Below, piece after piece: positions 1 to 5,716 of a stretch of DNA of 9,853 nt (within the stretch, counting starts at the first letter, position 1; the number at the start of each line of letters is the position of its first letter). Made by a program: the position numbers and the translations under genes. The notes under the pieces were generated by a model, which worked only from the letters and a program-made list of their open reading frames with translations, made no database searches and was not told the origin of the DNA. This DNA comes from an uncultured Lachnospiraceae bacterium (GTDB taxonomy: Bacteria; Bacillota; Clostridia; Lachnospirales; Lachnospiraceae), in the NCBI GenBank assembly GCA_902783095.1, contig CACZPX010000252.1, positions 1 to 9,853 on the forward strand. Reading direction: 5' to 3'.

Positions 1-1025
1 AGGCCGTCGCCGGTGCGGGCGTGCTTGCGGAAGATGATGTGGCCGCTCTGCTCTCCACCGATCAGGTGGTTGTAGGCCTTCATATCCTCGTATACGTAGC
101 GGTCGCCCACCTTGGTCTTGTCATAGCCGATGCCGAGCTCGTCCAGTGCCTTGTACAGGCCGAAATTGGACATGATCGTCGTCACGACGGTGTTGGACGG
201 CAGCTGGCCGCGTTCCTTTAAGAACTTGGCGCAGATGTACATGATCTTGTCGCCGTTTACCACTTCGCCGTTCTCGTCCACGGCCAGGCAGCGGTCCGCG
301 TCGCCGTCAAAGGCAAAGCCCACGTCCAGCTTGTTGGCCTTCACATACTCGCAAAGGCCCTCGATGTGCGTGGATCCGCAGCCGGTATTGATGTTCACGC
401 CGTCCGGGTCCGCGTTGATCACGTAGGTCTTGGCGCCCAGCGCGTCAAAGGCCGCACGGCCGATCATCCAGGCGCTGCCGTTGGCACAGTCCAGACCCAC
501 CTTCTTGCGGGTGAAGGACTGCGTGGCCAGACTGGTAAGATAGCCGATGTAACGGTTTCTGCCGGAGTAATAGTCGATGGTCTTGCCGATCTTGTCGTCG
601 CTCTGATACGGCAGTTCTTCGATCTCACCGTCCAGATAGCGCTCCAGCTCGTCCTGCAGGTCGTCGTCCATCTTCTCGCCTTCCGCGTTCATCAGCTTGA
701 TCCCGTTGTCGTAGTAGGGATTGTGGCTTGCGGAGATCATGACGCCGCAGTCGAACTTGTCGGTGCGGGTGATGTAGCTGACGCAGGGCGTGGTGGTCAC
801 GTGCAGCAGATAGGCGTCCGCGCCGGAGGACGTGATGCCCGCCGACAGCGCGCTCTCAAACATATAGGAGGACCGTCTGGTATCCTTCCCGATCACGATC
901 TTTGCTTCCGGATGCTGATTGGCATAATACCAGCCCAGAAAACGGCCGATCTTAAAAGCATGATCCGCCCGCAGATCGACACCGGCCTTACCGCGGAAAC
1001 CGTCGGTTCCAAAATACTTTCCCAT
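1..1025 (-). CDS. glmM: Phosphoglucosamine mutase GlmM (partial, C-terminus beyond window)
   Basis: GlmM converts glucosamine-6-phosphate to glucosamine-1-phosphate in the cytoplasm, a step towards UDP-GlcNAc for peptidoglycan. The reading frame is open to the left edge, giving 341 codons of a family that usually has about 450, so roughly the last quarter is missing. The N-terminus reads MGKYFGTDGFRG, typical of GlmM. The phosphoserine loop ISASHNP places the catalytic serine at residue 100. The metal loop DGDAD follows in the middle of the protein, and the sugar-binding GGEQSGH lies near the truncated end. The start at 1025 is preceded by AGAGGTG at a good distance. It sits 21 bases after the cytidylate-kinase-like gene, so the two probably share a transcript. 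In many Firmicutes glmM follows cdaA-cdaR; that arrangement is not seen here. The assignment is firm from motifs; only the end is unknown. Confidence 0.95.
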   Translation of the reverse strand, partial: MGKYFGTDGFRGKAGVDLRADHAFKIGRFLGWYYANQHPEAKIVIGKDTRRSSYMFESALSAGITSSGADAYLLHVTTTPCVSYITRTDKFDCGVMISASHNPYYDNGIKLMNAEGEKMDDDLQDELERYLDGEIEELPYQSDDKIGKTIDYYSGRNRYIGYLTSLATQSFTRKKVGLDCANGSAWMIGRAAFDALGAKTYVINADPDGVNINTGCGSTHIEGLCEYVKANKLDVGFAFDGDADRCLAVDENGEVVNGDKIMYICAKFLKERGQLPSNTVVTTIMSNFGLYKALDELGIGYDKTKVGDRYVYEDMKAYNHLIGGEQSGHIIFRKHARTGDG

Positions 1026-1046
1026 AAATTGCTTCACCTCTTTATA

Positions 1047-1733
1047 TTAGTCTGGATTGAAGAGTTTGTCCTTGTGTTCCTGTTCGGTCTCGTGCTCTTT
1101 CTCTTCCTGCAGGGCTTCCTTGACTTCGATGAACTTCATGATCACGTCCACCGCGCCGTCCACGCCGGTGAGGGAGCTGTTGATGCACAGATCATAGGTG
1201 GAGGCGGCGCCCCACTTCTTGTTGGAGTAATAGTTGTAGTAATTGGCGCGCTTCTTATCGGACTTCGCGATCAGATCCAGCGCCTTGTCCTTGGAGATGT
1301 TGTTGTAGCCGGCGACCCGTTCCACCTTATCCTCCAGTTCCCCGGAGATAAAGATGTGGACCGTGTTCGGATAATCATGCAGCGCATAGTCGGCGCATCT
1401 GCCGACGATCACGCAGGACTCCCGTTCCGCCAGCCGCTGAATGGTCTCAAACTGAGCCAGAAATACCTTCTGATTCAACGGCGCGTCCATGTAGCCCGCA
1501 AAGGACTGGCCCATAGCGCCTGTGTCCATAACAAGTGAGTAGAAAAAGCTGTTCAGGGGCTTTTCGTCATTATTTTCAAACACCTCGGTGCAGAGGCCGC
1601 TTTCCTTAGAAGCAAGATTGATCAGCTCTTTGTCGTAGCACTTGACGCCCATGCGTTCTGCCAGCTTCTGGCCGATCAGTCTGCCTCCGCTTCCGAATTC
1701 ACGTCCGATCGTAACGATCCTGTGGCCAAACAT
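1047..1733 (-). CDS. Cytidylate-kinase-like family protein
   Basis: This 228-residue protein resembles the cytidylate kinase-like family (Pfam Cytidylate_kin2), P-loop proteins related to nucleoside monophosphate kinases whose true substrate is largely untested. The N-terminus IVTIGREFGSGGRLIG (about residues 6-21) is a P-loop variant without the usual GKS/T ending. GRCADYAL lies in the middle, and a lid-like basic stretch (SDKKRANYYNYYSNKKWG) follows. The last 25 or so residues are highly charged (Glu/Lys/His), likely a helical or disordered tail. An upstream in-frame ATG at 1772 would add 13 residues, but it overlaps the -10 box of a good promoter. The ATG at 1733 has AAAGGGGG seven bases upstream, so I use 1733. 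It is the first gene of a unit with glmM. It is not the housekeeping Cmk, which has a canonical P-loop. NMP kinase activity is inference. Confidence 0.85.
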   Translation of the reverse strand: MFGHRIVTIGREFGSGGRLIGQKLAERMGVKCYDKELINLASKESGLCTEVFENNDEKPLNSFFYSLVMDTGAMGQSFAGYMDAPLNQKVFLAQFETIQRLAERESCVIVGRCADYALHDYPNTVHIFISGELEDKVERVAGYNNISKDKALDLIAKSDKKRANYYNYYSNKKWGAASTYDLCINSSLTGVDGAVDVIMKFIEVKEALQEEKEHETEQEHKDKLFNPD

Positions 1734-1740
1734 CTTGTTT

Positions 1741-1750
1741 CCCCCTTTCG
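1741..1750 (-). promoter_or_regulatory. Ribosome binding site deciding the cytidylate-kinase-like start
   Basis: The minus strand reads CGAAAGGGGG followed by AAACAAG and then the ATG at 1733, a purine-rich Shine-Dalgarno at 7 bases. It favours this start over the in-frame ATG at 1772. Confidence 0.75.
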
Positions 1751-1767
1751 CATTTAAATTTGGTCTG

Positions 1768-1796
1768 AGCATATCATAAAATTAAATAACTTTCAA
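1768..1796 (-). promoter_or_regulatory. Sigma-A-type promoter of the cytidylate-kinase-like/glmM unit
   Basis: On the minus strand TTGAAA (1796-1791) is followed by exactly 17 bases and TATGCT (1773-1768). The spacer is AT-rich, in contrast to the GC-rich genes around it. Transcription would start near 1761, leaving a short leader to the ATG at 1733. It lies directly after the likely terminator of rluD, which fits the start of a new unit. The -35 matches consensus at five of six positions and the -10 at four. Confidence 0.7.
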
Positions 1797-1805
1797 GATT
1801 TTTAC

Positions 1806-1842
1806 AAAAAACCAGCTGTATGACGCGTACCGCGTTTCACAG
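1806..1842 (-). terminator. Possible rho-independent terminator after rluD
   Basis: The minus strand from the rluD stop can fold as CTG-TGA / TCA-CAG with an inner CGCG/CGCG stem, a small bulge and a GTA-centred loop. CTGG and six T residues (1811-1806) follow. The hairpin is imperfect and overlaps the stop codon, so this is a moderate call. Its place between rluD and a new promoter supports it. Confidence 0.45.
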
Positions 1843-2766
1843 AGGCCCGTCCGGGACCCGCAAACCGGTCTTATTTAAGGCCTCCGTAAAATCCTCCGGC
1901 AGGGCTGCCGTACACGTTATCCGCCTTCCGTCGGCGGGGTGCGAAAGCCCCAGCACGGCCGCGTGCAGCATCTGTGCCTGAATATGAAAGGGATTGGGTC
2001 GGTTGCCGTACACCGTATCGCCCAGCAGCGGATGTCCCAGCTGCGTCATATGCACGCGGATCTGGTGCGTCCGGCCGGTCTCCAGTTCCAGGCAGACGAG
2101 CGCATATTTTTCCGTCTGGTCCACGACGCGGTAATGGGTGACCGCACGCTTTCCGTCCGGCACGACCGCCATCTTTTTGCGGTCGGTTTTGGAGCGCCCC
2201 AGCGGGGCGTCCACCGTGCCCGCCGGCGTATCGAACACGCCGTGGCAGATCGCGTAGTAGCGCCTGGTGATGGAATGCGCCGCAAACTGCTCTGCCGCCG
2301 ACCGGTGCGCTGCGTCGGTCTTGCAGGCGACCAGCACGCCGGATGTATCTCTGTCGATGCGGTGGACGATGCCCGGACGGCTCACCCCGTTGATGCCGGA
2401 GAGTTCGCCGCGGCAGTGAAACAAAAGTGCGTTGACCAGCGTCCCCGTGGCGTGACCGGCCGCGGGATGCACCACCATGCCGCGCGGCTTGTTGACAAAG
2501 ATCAGATCGCCGTCCTCATACAGGATATCGAGCGGGATATCCTCTGCAGGCACCTCCAGCGGCACGGGCTCCGGAACGTCCACGGAAAACACCTCGTTTC
2601 CGCGCAGCCGGTAGCTGGCCTTTAAGGCTTCGCCCTCCGTCAGGACCCTTCCCTCCTTTAAAAGCTTCTGCAGGTAGGAACGGGACAGGGATTCAAACTG
2701 GTCCGACAGCCACACGTCCAGGCGCAGCCCGGCGTCGGTGCCGTCGGCGTACAGGAGTTCGTTCAT
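1837..2766 (-). CDS. rluD: RluA/RluD-family pseudouridine synthase
   Basis: This 309-residue enzyme isomerises uridine to pseudouridine in RNA; family members act on 23S rRNA (RluD, RluC) or on tRNA and rRNA (RluA). An S4-like RNA-binding domain occupies about residues 14-60 (LRLDVWLSDQF, then SRSYLQKLLKEGRV). The catalytic domain follows, with VNKPRGMVVHPAAGH at 91-105. The motif HRIDRDTSG at 135-143 places the catalytic Asp at 138. ETGRTHQIRVHM and GHPLLGDTVYG follow as expected. Length and S4 plus synthase order match RluD and Bacillus YlyB. The ATG overlaps the lspA stop in ATGA, so translation is probably coupled to lspA; the lspA-rluD pairing is common in Firmicutes. The exact target uridines cannot be read from sequence, so the gene symbol stands for the family. 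Confidence 0.92.
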   Translation of the reverse strand: MNELLYADGTDAGLRLDVWLSDQFESLSRSYLQKLLKEGRVLTEGEALKASYRLRGNEVFSVDVPEPVPLEVPAEDIPLDILYEDGDLIFVNKPRGMVVHPAAGHATGTLVNALLFHCRGELSGINGVSRPGIVHRIDRDTSGVLVACKTDAAHRSAAEQFAAHSITRRYYAICHGVFDTPAGTVDAPLGRSKTDRKKMAVVPDGKRAVTHYRVVDQTEKYALVCLELETGRTHQIRVHMTQLGHPLLGDTVYGNRPNPFHIQAQMLHAAVLGLSHPADGRRITCTAALPEDFTEALNKTGLRVPDGPL

Positions 2767-3260
2767 CTTCTGAACAGCTCCTTGTAGTCTTCATCCCTGT
2801 ATTTGAAGATCATCAGAATGATCAGCAATACCGCCGACCAGGAGACAAAGATATCCGCAACGTTAAAGATCGGGAAATTGATGACGGAGAGGTAGACGAA
2901 ATCCACCACATAGCCGTTTAAGAGCCGGTCGATCAGGTTGCCCACCGCGCCTGCCGCAATGATCGGCACGAGGATCTTTACCGGGAGAAAGCGCTTTTTA
3001 TCGGGGATACGGAAAAAGAACCACGCCATCAGCACCAGGACGACGACCGTGACGATCAGGAAAAAGATCCTGCCGTCCTGCAGGAGTCCAAAGGCGGCGC
3101 CGCGGTTTTCCGAATACTGCAGCTCGAGTATGCCGTCGATCAACGGAACGGCGGGCTGTCCTTTGAGATGGGTGACCGCAAGCGCCTTGGTCCACTGGTC
3201 CAGTGCGGCCAGCAGGGCGATCGCGGCAAGAGCCAGAATGGCTTGCAGCTGTTTTTTCAT
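2763..3260 (-). CDS. lspA: Lipoprotein signal peptidase II (LspA)
   Basis: LspA is the membrane aspartyl protease that removes the signal peptide from diacylated prolipoproteins. The 165-residue length is normal. Four hydrophobic segments are visible, at about residues 7-24, 65-84, 94-110 and 138-153. YSENRGAAFGLL (49-60) is a family motif. GNLIDRLLNGYVVDF (107-121) and FNVADIF (132-138) carry the catalytic pair, which by alignment to known LspA are Asp120 and Asp136. The C-terminus is short and charged. The gene overlaps rluD by four bases (ATGA). Upstream lies the sepF terminator hairpin, whose T-rich end is about 10 bases from the start codon. No good Shine-Dalgarno is present, only GAAG, and no clear promoter is seen in the gap, so its expression route is unclear. 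Confidence 0.95.
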   Translation of the reverse strand: MKKQLQAILALAAIALLAALDQWTKALAVTHLKGQPAVPLIDGILELQYSENRGAAFGLLQDGRIFFLIVTVVVLVLMAWFFFRIPDKKRFLPVKILVPIIAAGAVGNLIDRLLNGYVVDFVYLSVINFPIFNVADIFVSWSAVLLIILMIFKYRDEDYKELFRR

Positions 3261-3270
3261 ACGTTCTTCA

Positions 3271-3318
3271 AAGGAAAAGGGCCACCGATAGTATGCGGGA
3301 TACTATGAGCGGCCCTTT
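3271..3318 (-). terminator. Long hairpin terminator between sepF and lspA
   Basis: On the minus strand an 18-base arm starting AAAGGGCC and ending ATAGTA pairs with a second arm TACTAT...GGCCCTTT across a 7-base loop, with only three mismatched positions. TTTTCCTTT follows. The hairpin begins 17 bases after the sepF stop. Because the arms begin with AAA and end with TTT, it could also work on the opposite strand. Confidence 0.75.
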
Positions 3319-3335
3319 ATTCATAGCAGCGAAGG

Positions 3336-3893
3336 TCACATATTGATGTTGACGTTCGAAGGATCCTTCTTTCCTTTCGCGTTGGTAAAATCACCGGTCA
3401 GTCCGATATTGCTGGGCGTGACGATGAAGATATTGCGGGAGATGTTCTGCAGATTGCCCTTCATGGAGTAGCAGGCACCGGAGGCGAAGTCGATCACGCG
3501 CTGGGCCAGATCCAGATTGACGCCCTCCATATTGATGACGACCGCTCTTCCGCCGATCAGGATGTCGCAGAGCTCTTTGGCATCGGACATGGAAGTGGGC
3601 TTGACCATGCAGACCTCAAAGCTCACGTTGCGTGCCTGACGCATCTGTACGACGTTGGAATTGGACTTGCGGGAGGAAAACCTTCTGCGGGGTTCCTCTT
3701 CTTCCTCGTCCAGCTCCAGCAGGGCGGGATCGGGTTCTCGAATGGAACTCTTGGTAAACGTGCGCGGGGCTTTCTGCGGCTTCTCTTCTGTCTCGTAATC
3801 CAGATCCAGATCCGCATCCGGCTCGAATTCGTACTCCTCCTCGTCGTCGTTCAGACGCATGGAATCCAGGAATCTATTAAAAATACCAGCCAT
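3336..3893 (-). CDS. sepF: Cell division protein SepF
   Basis: SepF is a cytoplasmic FtsZ partner that tethers the Z-ring to the membrane and organises FtsZ filaments. The 185-residue protein starts with a short amphipathic helix (MAGIFNRFLDSMRL) that would be the membrane anchor. An acidic, low-complexity linker with runs of Glu and Asp spans about residues 16-68, followed by a basic patch (RRRFSSRK). The conserved SepF domain (DUF552) covers about residues 93-168, with VCMVKPTSMSDAKELCD, the turn ILIGGRAVVINMEG, and FASGACYSMKGN in the dimer/FtsZ-binding region. The start is supported by GGGAGAA at a proper distance. It has its own strong promoter and a terminator, so it can be a monocistronic unit. 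The usual neighbours yggS/ylmE, ylmG and ylmH are not present here. Confidence 0.95.
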   Translation of the reverse strand: MAGIFNRFLDSMRLNDDEEEYEFEPDADLDLDYETEEKPQKAPRTFTKSSIREPDPALLELDEEEEEPRRRFSSRKSNSNVVQMRQARNVSFEVCMVKPTSMSDAKELCDILIGGRAVVINMEGVNLDLAQRVIDFASGACYSMKGNLQNISRNIFIVTPSNIGLTGDFTNAKGKKDPSNVNINM

Positions 3894-3927
3894 TTCTCGG
3901 TTCTCCCATCATGAAATATCTTGACTT

Positions 3928-3956
3928 ATTATCTTATTTTTTTGGTGTACTGTCAA
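3928..3956 (-). promoter_or_regulatory. Near-consensus sigma-A promoter of sepF
   Basis: The minus strand reads TTGACA (3956-3951), a 17-base spacer with a seven-A run, and GATAAT (3933-3928). The -35 is perfect and the -10 differs at one position. The start would be near 3921, giving a leader of under 30 bases with GGGAGAA before the sepF ATG. Confidence 0.88.
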
Positions 3957-3984
3957 TATGTATTTGCGGTCAAAACACAAAATG

Positions 3985-5343
3985 TCAGTATACAAACGCG
4001 CCGTTTATCCCGGATGTAGGGTACAGCAGGATTTTGTCCCAGGCCGCCAGTCCGTTGTACGAGCCGTTTTTGACCACATAGTAATCTTCGCTCTCATCCA
4101 GGATCTCAAAGACCTTAAAGATGGCGTAGCCGCGGTTCACCTGGTAGGCGCCCGTAAGCTGCCTGGTCTTGACCACCGTCAGCGTCTCGGACGAATCCGG
4201 CATCTGCAGGATCGCTCCCTGCTGCAGAGCCGACTTTTCCACGTAGCAGTTTTCGCTGTCGCGATAGATCACGTTGACCGGGACAAAGCGGGCAAGGGTG
4301 CCCGAACCCCCGCCGGAAAGCACCTGAAAACCGTCCGCGTCGCTGTTTCCGCCCGTGGTCAGATAGGCCGCGGGGATCTCGTAGAGCTCCTCCTGCGCCG
4401 CGGCGCTCTTGGGCACCTGCAGGCCGGTCTTTTCTCCGCGCAGCAGTTCCAGATTTAAGTAGCGGGTGTCCGCATAGCGCAGCATATACTTGGTGAGCGT
4501 GAGCTTCCCGTAATAGCGGCCGTCGGCCCCGTGGATCAGCGCAAACCGGACGGTCGTCTCCAGATCCGCCTCCGTAAAGCGCACGCGCACGGACTTCGTC
4601 TCCGTCATCTGCGCCGCGTCCGTATCGGACAGGGGGATATAGATGTCCCAGGCCTCGGAGGTGATCAGCTTATACGCCGGCCGGTCCGCCTCCTTCATGA
4701 CCATGGCCGTAAGCTGCTGCTTTTCATAGCCCTCGCGGTCAAAGTCCTCCGCGGTAATCGCGGTCTCCTCAAAGTCCTCAAAGCCGTCCGTGTAGTAGGC
4801 GACCAGGCCGGTGGCCGGCGCCGTATACAGGTGAAAACCGTTGATAAAACTGTCCGCAAAGCGCTCCAGATCCGTGGCGGAGACCGAAAGCAGCAGGCGG
4901 CTGTTGAGCTCATATTTCAGATCGTAGACGGAGGAGAACCGCCTGCCGTCATAGTCGGCGGCATATTCGTTGACCAGGTCGGTCAGATCGGTGTTTTGGA
5001 TGTGCTGTACGCCCTCTTCCGAAGCGACGCGCGAAAAGTCGCCGGTCTCATCCAGCGAGTAGACGCTGTCGCCCACGGACACACGCGAAGAAGCCGGGAC
5101 GTAATAGTTGATGATCCCGGCCGCTTCGGTACGGACGACCTCTTCCTTTCTGATCGCAAGCCCCGTATAGATGCGGGACTGCGTCAGGGAGGTCTCCTCC
5201 CCCACGGTATAGACGGTGGGTTTTTCTCCGGTCAAAAACGACACCGCGTGATAACTGAGGTACAGCAGCACCATCAAAAAGACGAACACGACAAAAAAGA
5301 CGTGCCGCCTCTGCCGTATCTTTACGACCTTTTTGGCACTCAT
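3985..5343 (-). CDS. HlyD-like membrane-anchored protein of unknown role
   Basis: This 452-residue protein has the layout of an HlyD/membrane-fusion-type adaptor, and relatives in Clostridia are usually annotated that way. A basic N-terminus (KKVVKIRQRRH) is followed by one transmembrane segment at about 14-36. A first lipoyl/barrel-sandwich half lies near 59-98 (IYTGLAIRKEEVV, then AAGIINYYVPASSRVSVGDSVYSLD). A short helical insert spans about 117-170, and the second half (APATGLVAYYTDGFE) is at 175-189. A beta-rich C-terminal region follows, with a Gly/Ser-rich loop at about 344-348. The bulk should lie outside the membrane. Its ATG overlaps the rsfS stop (TAATG), and GGAAGA lies just upstream, so it is translated with the ribosome-biogenesis operon. 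No ABC or other transporter partner is in the window. A structural role in envelope or division is possible because sepF follows; this is inference. The transport label is only family resemblance. Confidence 0.75.
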   Translation of the reverse strand: MSAKKVVKIRQRRHVFFVVFVFLMVLLYLSYHAVSFLTGEKPTVYTVGEETSLTQSRIYTGLAIRKEEVVRTEAAGIINYYVPASSRVSVGDSVYSLDETGDFSRVASEEGVQHIQNTDLTDLVNEYAADYDGRRFSSVYDLKYELNSRLLLSVSATDLERFADSFINGFHLYTAPATGLVAYYTDGFEDFEETAITAEDFDREGYEKQQLTAMVMKEADRPAYKLITSEAWDIYIPLSDTDAAQMTETKSVRVRFTEADLETTVRFALIHGADGRYYGKLTLTKYMLRYADTRYLNLELLRGEKTGLQVPKSAAAQEELYEIPAAYLTTGGNSDADGFQVLSGGGSGTLARFVPVNVIYRDSENCYVEKSALQQGAILQMPDSSETLTVVKTRQLTGAYQVNRGYAIFKVFEILDESEDYYVVKNGSYNGLAAWDKILLYPTSGINGAFVY

Positions 5344-5696
5344 TATTCTTCCGCAGCGACCTCCACCGGGATGCCGTCCTTCCAGATGCGCTCCAGATCA
5401 TAGAAGAGCCTGTCTTCCCTGGAGAACACGTTGATGATGATATCGCCGTAATCCATCAGGATCCAGCCGGCGTTGCGGTAGCCCTCTACCGCGCGGGGAT
5501 GATGGCCGAGCTTGCCGAGCGCCTCGTCTACGCTGTCGACGATGGCCTGCACCTGATTGGCGTTGTCGCCGTTGGTGATCACAAAATAATCCGCGATGCT
5601 GGAGATCTTGGAGATATCCAGTATCCTGATCTCGCTGGCCTTCTTGTCCAGCATGGCATTTTTGATAACGGGCAGCAGAGCTTTGATCTGATCCAT
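5343..5696 (-). CDS. rsfS: Ribosomal silencing factor RsfS
   Basis: RsfS (YbeB/YqeL, plant Iojap family) binds L14 on the 50S subunit and blocks joining of subunits during starvation. The chosen product has 117 residues, the usual family size. Conserved features are ADYFVITNGDNANQVQAI (about 35-52), then EGYRNAGWILMDYGDIIINVF (71-91) and the REDRLFYDLERIW end. An in-frame ATG at 5720 overlaps the upstream stop as ATGA and would add eight residues, but no Shine-Dalgarno is seen before it. GAGGTG lies just before the ATG at 5696, so I prefer that one. Placement after yqeK matches the nadD-yqeK-rsfS order of Bacillus (yqeJ-yqeK-yqeL). The stop TAA shares one base with the start of the HlyD-like gene. 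Confidence 0.95.
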   Translation of the reverse strand: MDQIKALLPVIKNAMLDKKASEIRILDISKISSIADYFVITNGDNANQVQAIVDSVDEALGKLGHHPRAVEGYRNAGWILMDYGDIIINVFSREDRLFYDLERIWKDGIPVEVAAEE

Positions 5697-5699
5697 AGT

Positions 5700-5705
5700 C
5701 ACCTC
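5700..5705 (-). promoter_or_regulatory. Ribosome binding site deciding the rsfS start
   Basis: GAGGTG on the minus strand ends three bases before the ATG at 5696, about six bases when measured from the GAGG core. It supports this start over the ATGA-coupled ATG at 5720. Confidence 0.75.
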
Positions 5706-5716
5706 ATTCAGTATGT

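Noticed and set aside
366..1538. 390-codon open frame on the plus strand opposite glmM and the cytidylate-kinase-like gene
   Set aside because: It is antisense to two clear conserved genes and crosses their junction. Its low-complexity Val/Leu/Gly/Asp-rich protein resembles no family and is a codon-bias shadow.
1734..1772. Upstream in-frame start of the cytidylate-kinase-like gene at 1772
   Set aside because: This ATG overlaps the -10 box of the likely promoter, so it would lie upstream of the transcript start; the ATG at 1733 has a proper ribosome binding site and fits the family N-terminus.
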